NCBI RefSeq assembly: GCF_040869045.1 | Contig: NC_090319.1 | Coordinates: 373,689,601-373,753,600 of the forward strand | Reading direction: 5' to 3' | From: Eurosta solidaginis | Lineage: Eukaryota; Arthropoda; Insecta; Diptera; Tephritidae | Length of the DNA stretch: 64,000 nucleotides | Shown: piece after piece, positions 22,988 through 33,737 of the stretch | Position numbering within the stretch: the stretch's first letter is position 1 | Layout of the letters: each line of letters starts with the position of its first letter | The notes under the pieces: generated by a model | Databases searched by the model: none | What the model saw: only the letters and a program-made list of their open reading frames with translations | Told to the model about the DNA's origin: nothing | Made by a program: the position numbers and the translations under genes

Positions 22988-23245
22988 AGGACTGTGACAT
23001 AAACTGTAAGATTTAATAATTTAGGTGTAAAGTTTTAATGTTAAAAATATATAATTATGTACAACATAGAATTTTTTGTAGCAGACGAAAAAGCCTAATT
23101 ATCGTTAAAGGTTACAATGAACTTATAAAGTGTTATATTTCTATACAGTCCATTTATTTTTTACTTTTTAGTTAATTTTATTAACCAATAATAAAAGCTT
23201 ATTTTTAAAAAAGTGTTTTTTTCTTTAATTTTATTTTTTACTTTT
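22988..23245 (-). repeat. Dispersed repeat, inverted partner of 60545-60805
   Basis: Reverse complement of 60545-60805 over about 250 bp, sharing AGACGAAAAAGCCTAATTAT, TTATAAAGTGTTATATTTCT and AATAATAAAAGCTTATTTTT. A part repeats in tandem at about 23225-23310. Confidence 0.7.
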
Positions 23246-23249
23246 TAGT

Positions 23250-24670
23250 TCGTTTTTGAACAAGTAATAGATGCTTGTTCTTAGAAAAGCTTTTTTGTTA
23301 AATTTAATTTAAATATAAATTTTTTTTTATTTTTAGTAGGGTAAAATATTGTATAAATTAGTTATGTTACCTTTACTTAGTTATTTGTAACGTTTCTCAT
23401 CCTATCCATTTCTTTTAATGCATCAACATTACCAGGTTTCTTCGAAGTCAACTTTGAACAGTCAAGTTCTTCTATTCGAGATGACTTAGGTCATACTTTA
23501 TTGTGACTTTGCCTATGTCGCGTTCAATTTACAACTACTCATTGCAGATCTCTGCTCTGTTCCATCGCCAACACGGTTGTCACACCATGTTTTCATTTGA
23601 CCACCAAAATTCACGGAAAAAAGGACCGAATATCAAAAAAAAAGGACCAAATTTTTGTTTTATTTTATTGGTATATAAGGAGGTCGTATTCGTTGTAAAA
23701 TACAAAACTTAGGATGGTTTCATGGTTCCCTATATAAAATTTTACTGGACATAATAAATACTTTGCTTAAATTCAAGGAACAAACAAAAATAAAATGTAG
23801 TTCATGGTATTATATTTTCACATTTCTAGAATAGGTGCATGTCGTTCACCAACCTAACGTCGTGAACCTAGATTTGCTCACAAAGCTTTTAGTTGCAGTA
23901 TTGTTGTTGGTTGCAATGAAACAAAATGTATAGCGCAGTTAAGTTTTAGTAAGGAATGGTTCAAAAATTAGCGTTCTGGTCGAACTATGTGGTAAACTCA
24001 GTAGAGCATAAATGAAACTAAGCAATTTTGTTAGTTCTATTTCTATAGATGCTTACTTTTTCTCTTAATGTTTAAACTTTATACCATAGCCTAGCATTAG
24101 GGGTTAATGCTAGCACCTACGGGGATAATTTTACACAAAATATTTCTTCCAAAATCAAATCTCTTTTGCATTTGCTTCAAAAGCTGAATATAAAAATAAA
24201 ATTTTTTAATCGCATTCGTTGTACATCTATAATATTATCGCCTACAAGAAGTATTTCTGCCTTCCAGTTAAAATATTTCTTGTGCTGGGTGAAAAAGATT
24301 TAAGTATCGACGTGCTTTCACAAAATCTCAATATCTCTCGGTAGGCTTGAATTAAGTAAGTGGCAAGTACACTTAATAAAAAATAAATTATTTTCATTCT
24401 TTTACTTAGCTTTCAATTCACTAAACTTCACGCTTCATCAGTTGTAAGCATTGTCAAATTTCTTAGAGGCGCAAGTGCATTTGAAATACATACTTTTAGC
24501 TCTACTAGTGAAAAAAATCTTTCACTAAGTGTTTAATAACCGATGGAAATATCTAGTCATTATTATTATAAATATTAAAAAAGAGTTTTTTTCATAAGTC
24601 GGCTGTTTCATCAACAATTAACGACATTGTGTTTGCAAACTCTTTTCTTTGCGCAGAAGAGTATGCAAAA
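23250..24670. other. AT-rich, no recognised gene
   Basis: No gene, RNA or named repeat recognised in about 1.4 kb. The frame at 23503-23712 has no identifiable domain. Confidence 0.4.
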
Positions 24671-24674
24671 TTGA

Positions 24675-24960
24675 GGAATAACAGCCTAACTTCTACGTTT
24701 GTTGCAAACAAAGCCAAGTTACCTGCGTTCTTGAGGACTTAGGCTGTTATTCCCTTGTGAATACAAATCCTAACCGATAACTCTGTTATCGATTAATTTA
24801 TCGAATTCTCGCAAAGTAGTATTGCATTGTCATCGGAGTTATACATGTGTGCAAAATTTCAGCTCAATCGGACACCGGGAAGTGTATCAAATTTAACTTG
24901 CAAGATTTCATTACATACAACAGCCAAGTGAAAGTAAATAAAAGCTTATAATAGTCTCCT
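24675..24960 (+). repeat. Dispersed repeat with 15-bp inverted repeat
   Basis: GGAATAACAGCCTAA (24675-24689) faces TTAGGCTGTTATTCC (24739-24753), a perfect 15-bp inverted repeat. From 24737 on, the sequence matches 61525-61745 in the same orientation (TCGATTAATTTATCGAATTC, GTTATACATGTGTGCAAAAT). It shares ATTGCATTGTCATCGG with the GCGCCACC module family. Confidence 0.65.
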
Positions 24961-25140
24961 TCCTTAGGCAGGTACACAAACGCACTAAACGGCAATGGCT
25001 ATAAATTCATGCACTTTACATCCCTTGTGATGAAGATGCCGAAACAACGATTAAATATTTGCGGCTTTCCTACAAACAGAATGTATCTACAAAAATATAA
25101 AAACCAGCGATATCGTCAAATGCATACATAGTAGAGTTCT

Positions 25141-25290
25141 AAAAAATATTCGATTAATTCGATTAATCGAATATTCGATTATTCAGTCATAGATTTTTGT
25201 ACGATTACTATCCGAATATCACTATTCGAATATTTGATTTTTTCGATTATTCTAATGCTTAGCTAAAATCGAATAATCGTACATCGTCGA
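25141..25290. repeat. Clustered ATTCGAAT palindromes
   Basis: A run of TTCGATTAATCGAA and ATTCGAATATTCGATT words that can fold on itself. No gene. It directly precedes a LINE 3' fragment. Confidence 0.5.
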
Positions 25291-25299
25291 AAACGTCCG

Positions 25300-25370
25300 A
25301 GTGGAAAACGATTAAAACTCCGTTGGTGTGATCGATTGGCGCCAATTAGACGGCCCTAATCGTTAGTTTA
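25300..25370 (+). mobile_element. 3' end fragment of the RTE-like LINE, internally deleted
   Basis: GTGGAAAACGATTAAAACTC and TTGGTGTGATCGATTGGCG match 11330-11370, then GACGGCCCTAATCGTTA matches 11410-11430. About 35 bp in between are missing. It is a second, very short copy of the LINE at 9690-11461. Confidence 0.65.
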
Positions 25371-25559
25371 ATGACTTAGTATGTCCTCTTCTTTATTTTA
25401 TTGTATGAATCGATGAATCTTAGTTTAATTGGGAAAAGCGTTAAGTCCCGTTTGACTGCGCTTTTATTTTTCACAGCACTTTAATGGATATGTTCTTAAG
25501 TTTTTCTTTTATTCACTCTTAATATAAATCCTCTTTTTACCACCGACCATTCATATATG

Positions 25560-25983
25560 TGACCTGGAATCCTGAAACGACCCTATTGCGCGAAAATACC
25601 GTTGTTCACTTTTTGATTGATTCATATAGGAAATTTAACGCTCTTTCCAAAGGAACAAACCGCAGTTTTATATCTTTCTTAGTTTTTCACAAATCGCATT
25701 TAAAGTCAAATCGGACCACAAATACGATTTTTTGAAATATTTCGATCCATGCGCCACCTATCGGAGATTTTTTTCTTATTATTGCATTGCCATCGGGTTC
25801 TGAACTATATTCCAAGTTTGAAGCTTGTAGCTTATCGGGAAGTTACTTAAATTTTACAAATTTCTTACAAAATTCGTTCACAACGGCCGGCCGCTACACA
25901 AAGTCAAGTTAAACAAAAACGTTAACGCGTTTTTCTCGAAAACTTGTTTTCGCACAATAGGGTCGTTTCATGATTCCAGGTCA
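25560..25983. mobile_element. TIR element, 424 bp, 8-bp CATATATG duplication
   Basis: Left end TGACCTGGAATCCTGAAACG and right end are inverted copies over about 40 bp with two or three mismatches. CATATATG flanks both ends (25552-25559, 25984-25991); it is itself palindromic, so the exact border could shift. No coding capacity. The interior (25680-25870) carries one unit of the GCGCCACCTA module. Eight-base duplications fit hAT- or P-like MITEs. Confidence 0.75.
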
Positions 25984-25991
25984 CATATATG

Positions 25992-28320
25992 TATTTAGTA
26001 GAATATTTTCAAGCAATTTTTGTAAAAGTTGATACTCCCATCGGCTTACAATATTGTCCCACACTGTCATATTTGTAATTATTTGAAGTACATTTGACAA
26101 AAACTCTAAAAAAGGGGAAACATTTAAAGTTTCTTCTATAGTTTTATTAAGTTACTTTCTTTGTGATATTTCCTTTTATCTCTCAATATATTTTCTTTTT
26201 TCTTCACCACCACACAATTTCAAATTGCTAAGCATGTTAATTGTTATTGTACATTGCACTACAAGCTTGCGGCTTTTCCTCGTTTTGCCCACTTGGCGGT
26301 CATGAGCATAGTTCCGTGCAATATGCGTAACGACGTTATTTGAATTGTTGGTAATTGCTTTGCATTAACTTGGTGTACTTTAAATAAAAACTACATGAGC
26401 CGGATAACTTAAATACGAGTATTATGAACTTCACATTGGATACCTACTTGTTGCAATAAAATTTTATTGTTATAAGCGAAATTCAATTAACCTTATACTT
26501 TAGTACTTCAGTAACGGCGACGTCCTAAAAATCACAAAACTCAGTTCATTAGCCGCGTAAACCTCAGAATGTGGGCTACTGCGGGGAGTATGGTACCGTT
26601 ATGTTAGAGCTACCGGTTGGAAAAGCTCGTATGGACAATATGAAGTCTCGTTGTTTAACTACAGAAAAATTGGTCACGTAACCTATATATATAAGCTGAG
26701 AAATCTTCCGGAGAGTGTAGTGAGCCAAAATCGAAACACTTTCGCTTAATTCTGTTAAAAGTTGGACGGGTAAGTATGAAACCTCCCAATGATTCTACCC
26801 CACTATATTTGATGCAGCTGCAGCAGAAAAGTTTTCGCAGTATACTAAGATGCACCACATGGACTCTTATTGGACTGTGGCCGCACTCATAAAAACACCA
26901 TTGATATATGAAAAGAATCTCTCTACTACGCAAAAGGTAGTATCTGCACAGCTTTTTTCTTATCTGACTTTATGCTATGTACATATGTATATTTATACTC
27001 TGAACAGAAGCAGACCACAAGCAGTCAGCGGAACCATGAATATTCAGTGTAGATGTAACCTTGCGGGCTAAGATATCTGCCAGATAGTTGCATGGGTTAC
27101 TGATATGGCGTGGTAACTATTTGATCTAAATCAGACGTCGTCAGCTCGGGAAATAATTATTCGCGCTCACTTCACACATATTATTATTCTCTCTCGTTTA
27201 GTAGTCGCTTAAAAGGGCCAGTAGCAACGTCGAATTATTTTTGATTGTTAACAAGCATGCGTGCATTTGTCTTGCTTCGCTGCTCGTTAATAAGCAACTA
27301 GGCCACATACTACTGCAATGATTTTACTCTTACTAACACAACAACAGTTTCAATTTTGGTGATCACTGACCTAAAGACAGAAAATCTCATGTCACCCTCG
27401 ATCGAAGCACAGTGCAACGAAGGGCTTTAATAGAAGTTTGGCTATTCGCTGATCACGCAGCTTGAAATCGCGGTTTTCATTTTCTACATATCCCTACAAA
27501 CCGTAAGCGCGGTAAACCATCGAGCTCGGTGTTCAAATATTTACTCTTCAAGGAACCACGCAATAACCACTGGCTATAAGCCCTACCAGAAGCTTATTTA
27601 CCACCATAAACTACTATACCTTTGGCATCTTTTCCTTCACTTTAGCCCCACCTTACTCTTCCGCGATACTTCCGTTCCGCCGTAGATAGTTAATGAATTC
27701 AAGGAGCGCCACTCTGGTACAGAGACTTGTAGAACTTGAAACATCTCCACAAAGGCTTTCAGGCGATCAGATTACCGTCATTCCCGCTGAGCCCAAAATC
27801 GTCAGCAGTGCAGGTAAAAACTCCCGTGCAACGGCAATAACTAATTAATTATACAACAGAAACTTCACAGATTCCTCACTACTAATCGCCCAGCCACAAT
27901 TCACATCGCTGAAATTACCCAAGTTGGCATTCCTTCATAAATTCCGATTTGTTTTCTTCATTTGAGATTTTTCAAAATAAAAACCCACCTTGTAGAGCTC
28001 CCAGTCCTAGAGTAACATTCTTACTCTAGCTCAGTTGGAGAGCTGTCTATTTAAGAGACTCCAATGACAAAGGGCTCTTTGGCTTGAGGTTTTTATCGGG
28101 CAGGAACGTGGATAGTTTATCTTGTATGCAAATTTAAAGTTCTCTCTCTCTTGTCTGTTATCTCAGGTCCCAGTTAATTTTTTAGAATTTCTAAGAGAAA
28201 TATTTTTTTAAGCTCATTCAGAGATAACTATTCAATTCGCTTTAATATACCTTAAAAAACAGGGCAAATTCAGGATATTTCCCTCTTAACACCGACTTTT
28301 TCGACTAACCGGTTAACAGA
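25992..28320. other. 2.3 kb without a recognised gene
   Basis: Some patches (26500-26800, 27350-27900) have higher GC and might be old coding or retroelement DNA, but I could not match any domain. The frames at 26655-26933 (-) and 26850-27071 (+) overlap on opposite strands and neither is convincing. Confidence 0.35.
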
Positions 28321-28324
28321 CTAG

Positions 28325-28605
28325 TCGCTTGTATCCGTTCGCCTGCCACACCGAATATCGTGGTTTCAACTCCCGGTCAAAGCAACACCGAAAATTTTGA
28401 AAAAATTTTCTTCAATTAGAAAAAAGTTTTTTTAAGTTGCGTCGCCTGGGGTCGGCAGTGATTTGGCAAACACTCCGAGTGTATTTTGTTGAAAAAATTA
28501 CAGCAGCGCGTTGCAAATTGGAAGAGAAGCTCGGATTAAAATCTATTCGGAGATTATTGCGATTTACATTTATTTATTTATTATTCGCCGAATTCTATTC
28601 TCCCC
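28325..28605 (+). mobile_element. tRNA-derived SINE, copy 2
   Basis: The head is decayed but retains a B-box-like GGTTTCAACTCCCGG and the following AAGCAACACCGAAAATTTT. The body has CACTCCGAGTGTATTTTGTT, GCAAATTGGAAGAGAAGCTC and CGGAGATTATTGCGATTTAC, and ends in ATTTATTTATTTATT. Same family as 19110-19447. The 117-codon frame at 28437-28790 starts inside it and is not a gene. Confidence 0.75.
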
Positions 28606-28814
28606 TTGCTAATCCAGATATTCTCCCTTTACTATTAAGCAATTGCTTAGGAACTACAACTGTATCCGCCCACATCTTGAAGGCAGCGGCAGAGACTAGC
28701 AGAAGATACAAGACCTTCGAGACAAAAAACTTTTCAGGGACCGAAAAAGCGAGGTTACTACAACGTCATGATGAACCAACGATATACTGAAAAAACTATA
28801 ACAACAACGTCTTC

Positions 28815-28992
28815 TTTTTCTCGCGAGAATCTCGAAATACTGATTGGGTCAGCGAGCTTTTCGACATTCAATTTAATGCACAAACTAAATTGAAGGTCCA
28901 GAAGATTGCGATCGGGATTGGAGAATCTAGAAGAGGCCAAGTTCTCAGTTTCTCGAGTCTCGAAAAATGTCCGAGAAGAAATCGTAAGCTCT
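28815..28992. repeat. Fragment of the CTCGCGAGA fold-back family
   Basis: TCTCGCGAGAATCTCGAA at the left, and GTCCGAGAAGAAATCGTAAG at the right, which is the terminal motif of the 19650-20241 element. Middle words (TTCGACATTCAATTTAATGC) are also related. Confidence 0.55.
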
Positions 28993-29056
28993 AGAATTCT
29001 AATACAAAATAACCATTTTATGAAAAGAAGAGTTCGTCCAGTGGTTGAAATTCAAC

Positions 29057-29640
29057 CACAGGAAAGGAAAGGACAGGAAAGGAAAGGAAAGAAAGGAAAA
29101 TCAATGGAAGGGAAATGAAAATAAAAGAAATATAATTTGTCATTTTAATATAATAATAGGAACATTCGATGGGTAATATAATGAATAAGTAAGCTCAAAA
29201 TAGGGAAATTTTATATTGCTCTGGCAGGAAGGATATGATTTAATCAATCTACTTCTCGTAAACAAAAGATAGGAAAAGGAAAGGAAAAGAAAGGAATGAA
29301 AGGAAAGGAGAGAGTATGAATGGAAGAGAAATGAAAGGAAAAGAAAGGAAATAAAAAGAAAATTAAAAGAAAGAAAAGAAAAGGAAAGGAAAATAAAGAA
29401 AAGGAAAGGAAAGGACAGGAAAGGAAAGGAATGGAAAGGAAAGGGAAAAAGGAAGTGAAAGGAATGGAAAGGAAAAGAAAAGAAAAGAAAAGAAAAGAAA
29501 AGAAAAGAAAAGAAAGGAAGGAAAGGAAAGGAAAGAAAAGAAAGGAAAGGAAAGGATAGCAAAGAAAATAAAACAACGGAAAGGAAAATAAAAGAATAGA
29601 ATGGAAAAGAAAGGAAAGCAAAAGAAAGAAAAGAAATAGA
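29057..29640 (+). repeat. (GGAAA)n homopurine tract
   Basis: Two blocks (29057-29115 and 29270-29640) of almost pure purine on the + strand, mostly GGAAA and GAAAA units. Three overlapping Phe/Ser/Leu-rich minus-strand frames of up to 167 codons are artefacts of the complementary TTTCC repeat. Long homopurine mirror tracts can form triplex DNA. Confidence 0.9.
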
Positions 29641-29649
29641 CTTGATGCA

Positions 29650-30415
29650 TGATGAGCTATGTATTTTTGTTTAATTTTTATTGTGTACAAAGCAACTCCT
29701 CGGCCATGCTCACGATTCAGCATAGTACACAAAAAGCAAGTACACACACACAGCGTGCCTATAGTATGAATAAGTGCATGTGTAGTGGTGTGACTTTTAT
29801 GTTAAATTTTTTATATTAAAATGATTTTTCAAATTTTTTTTATTTATGGATAACAGTGCAGCTCAAAATTTCCTATTAATACATATATAATTTCTATACC
29901 TTATAATTATAGTTTAGCAGAAAACGGTTCCACATTTTTTCATCTTGTCTATTTATATATAAGATTGTATGTGAAAACAAACAAACAAAATATAATAAAA
30001 ACCAATTGAGGTAATTGGAACGTCGGTATGTATGTATGTATGTATGTAGTAGTAGACCACAGTTTATCATTCAAAGTATCAAATGGCCTGTAAAAAACAT
30101 TTACCTAATCACCATAAATAATTGATAACTTTAACCAGAAAATGCAAAAGAAATGATAATTTCGATAATATGTATTATCAATGCCAACATTTTTAACAAC
30201 TTTTTTCGCATTGGCATTATAATAAGCATTATTAACACAATTTCCGTTGTAGGCAACTTGGCCATTCATACTCTGAGTAAACATGCACTTGAATATACAG
30301 TGGTACATAATAGTACAATATGCATCGATAACTGTGTGAGAAATATTTGTATGTTTAAATTTTCTCAATAAATACCGCAAAAAAATGCGAAAGTTACAAC
30401 ATTTGATATTATTAT
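29650..30415. other. AT-rich; TATG microsatellite
   Basis: A (TATG)n microsatellite lies at about 30026-30048. Frames at 30105-30506 (-) and 30153-30371 (+) overlap on opposite strands, with no recognisable domain. Confidence 0.4.
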
Positions 30416-30426
30416 TGGAAGTACAT

Positions 30427-30982
30427 GACTTACAAGATCCCGAAATACAAAACCTGAAACCCAAAATCCCGACACGACCTTGTTGGGAGGTGAAAAGCGG
30501 CGGCAAGCAGGTATGTTTGCGGGCCCAGGCTAGCTCGTCGTCTTGGGCTGAGTATTAAAGCACCGTCATCACCCACAGCCACATGAACAAAAAGAGTGTT
30601 CATACCAGCACGTGAGTTTGAAAGGGAGGCATAGCTGAAAAAGATTCAACAGACGTAAGGAAGGGGGGAAAGCATAAGGGGGAAAAAGATAAAGCCCTCT
30701 TCGGTGTAACTTGCGCTGAACCGTGTAGACTTTGTTGACACGTAACACAACGTCTACGCAATCCACAGTGTTTCTGCGCAGAACACATTTCTGCGTAGGC
30801 GTAATGTGTAATAACTAAATTTTAGTAAATTTGTCGGGATTTGAAGTTGTCGGGATTTTGCATAGTCGGGATATTATGCTTTTGGGATATTTTCATGCCG
30901 AGATTTTGTTATGTCGGAATTGTATTATGTTTGTATTTTGTCTTGTCGGATTTTCTGAAAATTGTCGGGATTAAGTTTTGTT
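30427..30982. repeat. Candidate element with TCGGGAT subterminal repeats
   Basis: The left edge has GATCCCGAAATAC and AAAATCCCGACACGACC. The right 150 bp has at least four inverted counterparts (GTCGGGATT, GTCGGGATATT, GTCGGGATTAAG). AGTACAT flanks both sides (30420-30426, 30983-30989), a possible 7-bp duplication. The ends pair poorly, so the borders are uncertain. The middle is GC-richer with no convincing frame. Confidence 0.45.
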
Positions 30983-30999
30983 AGTACATACTCTGAAAG

Positions 31000-31365
31000 T
31001 CGAGATTATGAGGTGCATTATTATTGTAAGCTAGTATGAAATTGTACGCAAAAAATCGGTAAAGCCAATACAACCGCAAATGAGTACTAAAATTAATGAC
31101 CCAAAACCAATAAATACTCGCGAACAATGAATGCGATACAATAATAATAATTAGATTGGTTATAGTGCATACGAGTAATAATGAAATGATAATAAAGAAA
31201 ATTAAGGAAAAAACGTTGTATAAAAGACACCTATAGAAATGTATGCACATACATGTTTAATGAAAATCTACGGCAAATGGACTTCAGTATTACACTGGAA
31301 TCTCTGCTGTGATCCCATTGTGTGACGATATAAGAGGAAAGGCCCGTTATCTTGCAGCTTTGGGG
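31000..31365. other. AT-rich spacer
   Basis: No gene recognised; the minus frame at 30981-31250 is Ile/Phe-rich low-complexity sequence. Confidence 0.35.
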
Positions 31366-31369
31366 CGTA

Positions 31370-31771
31370 GGGGCACACCACCCGTTGTTGTGTGAAATGT
31401 GGGGCTCGCCGCATTAACACCACCCTAAGACTGGGTGGTTAGGGTACGGCAGGTATGCCTGTCGTGAGAGGCGACTGTAATACCGAAATGATTCAAGGGT
31501 TGCCAGCGCAATTTATAGCGTCTCCACCCCAATTGTCAACCTCACCTATTAGTTTTTCTTTAGCAGCCGAGGCTTTGGCGACATAGCCCAGGAGGTTCAA
31601 TGTGGTCATATTAATAATTTCCGTGAATGCCCTAGGTCGGGCTTTTACCTTAATGGTGCTTGTTACCGGAACGTACCGGCGGGGTCAACGAGGGGGATAT
31701 GGAGGACAGGGTATCCGCTGCGAAGCAGTAATCAAGGAGTACGCGACAGCCCTCGCCAGTAAATCCGAGGC
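31370..31771 (+). repeat. GC-rich dispersed repeat fragment
   Basis: Contains GGTATGCCTGTCGTGAGAGG, AATTGTCAACCTCACCTATT and TTACCGGAACGTACCGGCGG. I recognise this order from a tephritid interspersed repeat. The TACCGGAACGTACCGG phrase has a relative near 49035-49050 on the other strand. It ends exactly where the long palindrome begins. The 60-codon frame at 31602-31784 is probably not a gene. Confidence 0.5.
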
Positions 31772-32841
31772 GCTGCGACGGTAGCAAAAACCATAATCCC
31801 AGCAGTAGCCAAAGCTCATTCGGTCGCAAGAGGTAAGCGAGCGAGATGTTTAAGAGGATAGGTTCAGACAAAAAAGTACGCCTCCACTAGAGTTTCAGCA
31901 TTTCCAAGGCATACCTAAAGCGATGTGATCAGAAATCACCTCCAGCTTGCTCTTGTAGATGTCGCTTCAGAGATTGGTTGCCAAAACCGAAAACACTTGG
32001 TCTCTTTTCGCTACACTCTTTACAAAGTAAAAGGTTTAGGTTTCTTTTCTAAAACGTTATAAAATTCACTTTTATAATTTATTGTTAAATCGAAATTATT
32101 TCACAACAATAATAAATTAACTTTGTATATAAGATGATCTTTAAGTGTACAACTACAACCTTTAGGATAACAAACTGTTTATACTCAGCTGAGCAGAGCT
32201 CACAGAATATATTAACTTTATTCGTATAACGGTAATCCGTAACGGCATAAACTAATCGAGATAGATATAGACTTCCATATATCAAAATGATCTGGGTGAA
32301 AAAAGAAATTTATTTAGCAATGTCCGTCCGTCCGTCTGTCCGTCCATCTTTAAACATGATAACTTGAGTAAATTTTGAGGTATCTTGATGAAATTTGGTA
32401 TGTAGGTTCCTTGGTGCTCATCTCAGATCGCTATTTAAAATGAACCACGCTCACTTTTTCGATATCCAATATTTCGAAAAACGGAAAGAGTGCGATAATT
32501 CATTACCAAAGACGGATAAAGCGATGAAAATTGGTAGGTGCGTTGACCTTGTAATGCAACACAGAAAATTAGGAAAATTTTGGGCAAGCGTGGCACCGCC
32601 CACTTTTAAAAGAAGGTAATTTAAAAGTTTTTCATGCTGTAATTTGGCATTCGTTGAAGATATCATGATGAAGTTTGGCAGGAACGTTACCCCTATTACT
32701 ATATATGTGCTAAATAAAAATTAGCGAAATCGGATGACGACAACGCCCACATTAAAAAAATTTTTTTTTTTAAGTCAAATTTTAACAAAAAATTTAATAT
32801 CTTTACAGTATAAAAGTAAATTATGTCAACATTCGACTCCA
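31772..32841 (+). repeat. Left arm of a 1.07-kb near-perfect inverted repeat
   Basis: Every block compared pairs with 33738-34806. Coordinates of mirrored points sum to 66578 from the outer edge to the T/A run at about 32761, then to 66579 because of one indel in that run (11 versus 10 T). I saw only two substitutions on hand comparison (31865 and near 32292), so identity exceeds 99%. The arm covers 409 bp of flanking DNA and the first 660 bp of element D. Confidence 0.9.
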
Positions 32842-33737
32842 ATAGTGATATGGTGCAACAAAATACAAAGATAAAAGAAAATCTCAAAATGGGCGTAACT
32901 CCGCCCTTTTCATTTAATTCGTCTAGAATACTTTTAATGCCATAAGTCGAACAAAATTCACCAATCCTTGTGAAATTTGGTAGGGACATAGACTCTATGA
33001 CGATAACTAATGTCTGTGAAAATCGGTTAAAGCCACGCCCAGTTTTTATACACAGTCAACCGTCTGTCCTTCCGTTCGGCCGTTAACACGATAACTTGCG
33101 CAAAAAACGACATATCTTTAATGAACTTAGTTCACGTGCTTACTTGAAGTCACTTTATCTTGGTATAAAATATGGCCGAAATCCGAATATGACCACGCCC
33201 ACTTTTCCGATGTCGAAAATTACGAAAAATTAAAAAAATGCCATAATTCTGTACCAAATATGAAAAAAGAGATGAAACATGGTAATTGGATTGCTTTATT
33301 GACGCAAAATATAACTTTAGAAAAAACTTTGTAAAATGGGTGTGACACCTACCATATTAAGTAGAAGAAAATGAAAAAGTTCTGCAGGGCGAAATCAAAA
33401 GCCCTTGGAATCTTGGCAGGAATACTGTTCATGGTATGACACATAAAAATAAATTAGCGGTACCCGACAGAAGATGTTCTGGGTCACCCTGGTCCACATT
33501 TTGGTCGATATCTCGAAAACGCCTTCACATATACAACTAAGGGCTACTCCCTTTTAAAACCCTCATTAATACTTTTAATTTGATACCCATATCGTACAAA
33601 CACATTCTAGAGTCACCCCTGGTCCACCTTGATGGCGATATCTCGAAAAGGGGTCCACCTATAGAACTAAAGCCCACTCTATTTTAAAATACTCATTAAC
33701 ACCTTTCAATTGATGCCCATATCGTACAAACGCATTC
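32181..33737 (+). mobile_element. Helentron-like non-autonomous element D, truncated
   Basis: 5' end ATACTCAGCTGAGCAGAGC at 32181, (GTCCGTCC)n near 32320-32345, GTGGGCGTGG-type blocks, then about two units of the 130-bp array from 33480. It is cut off at 33737 in the third unit, at the sequence CATTCTGGAGTC. There the + orientation stops and the inverted copy of 31772-32841 begins. Confidence 0.75.
32842..33737. other. 896-bp spacer of the long palindrome
   Basis: Single-copy part between the arms, the continuation of element D. No gene. Confidence 0.85.

Noticed and set aside
28437..28790. 117-codon + frame
   Set aside because: Starts inside SINE copy 2 and has no protein similarity that I recognise.
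29140..29747. Three overlapping minus-strand frames of 95-167 codons, rich in Phe, Ser and Leu
   Set aside because: They are translations of the complementary strand of the GGAAA homopurine tract.
31602..31784. 60-codon + frame ending at the palindrome border
   Set aside because: GC-rich repeat sequence; the end of the frame is created by the junction, and no domain is recognised.
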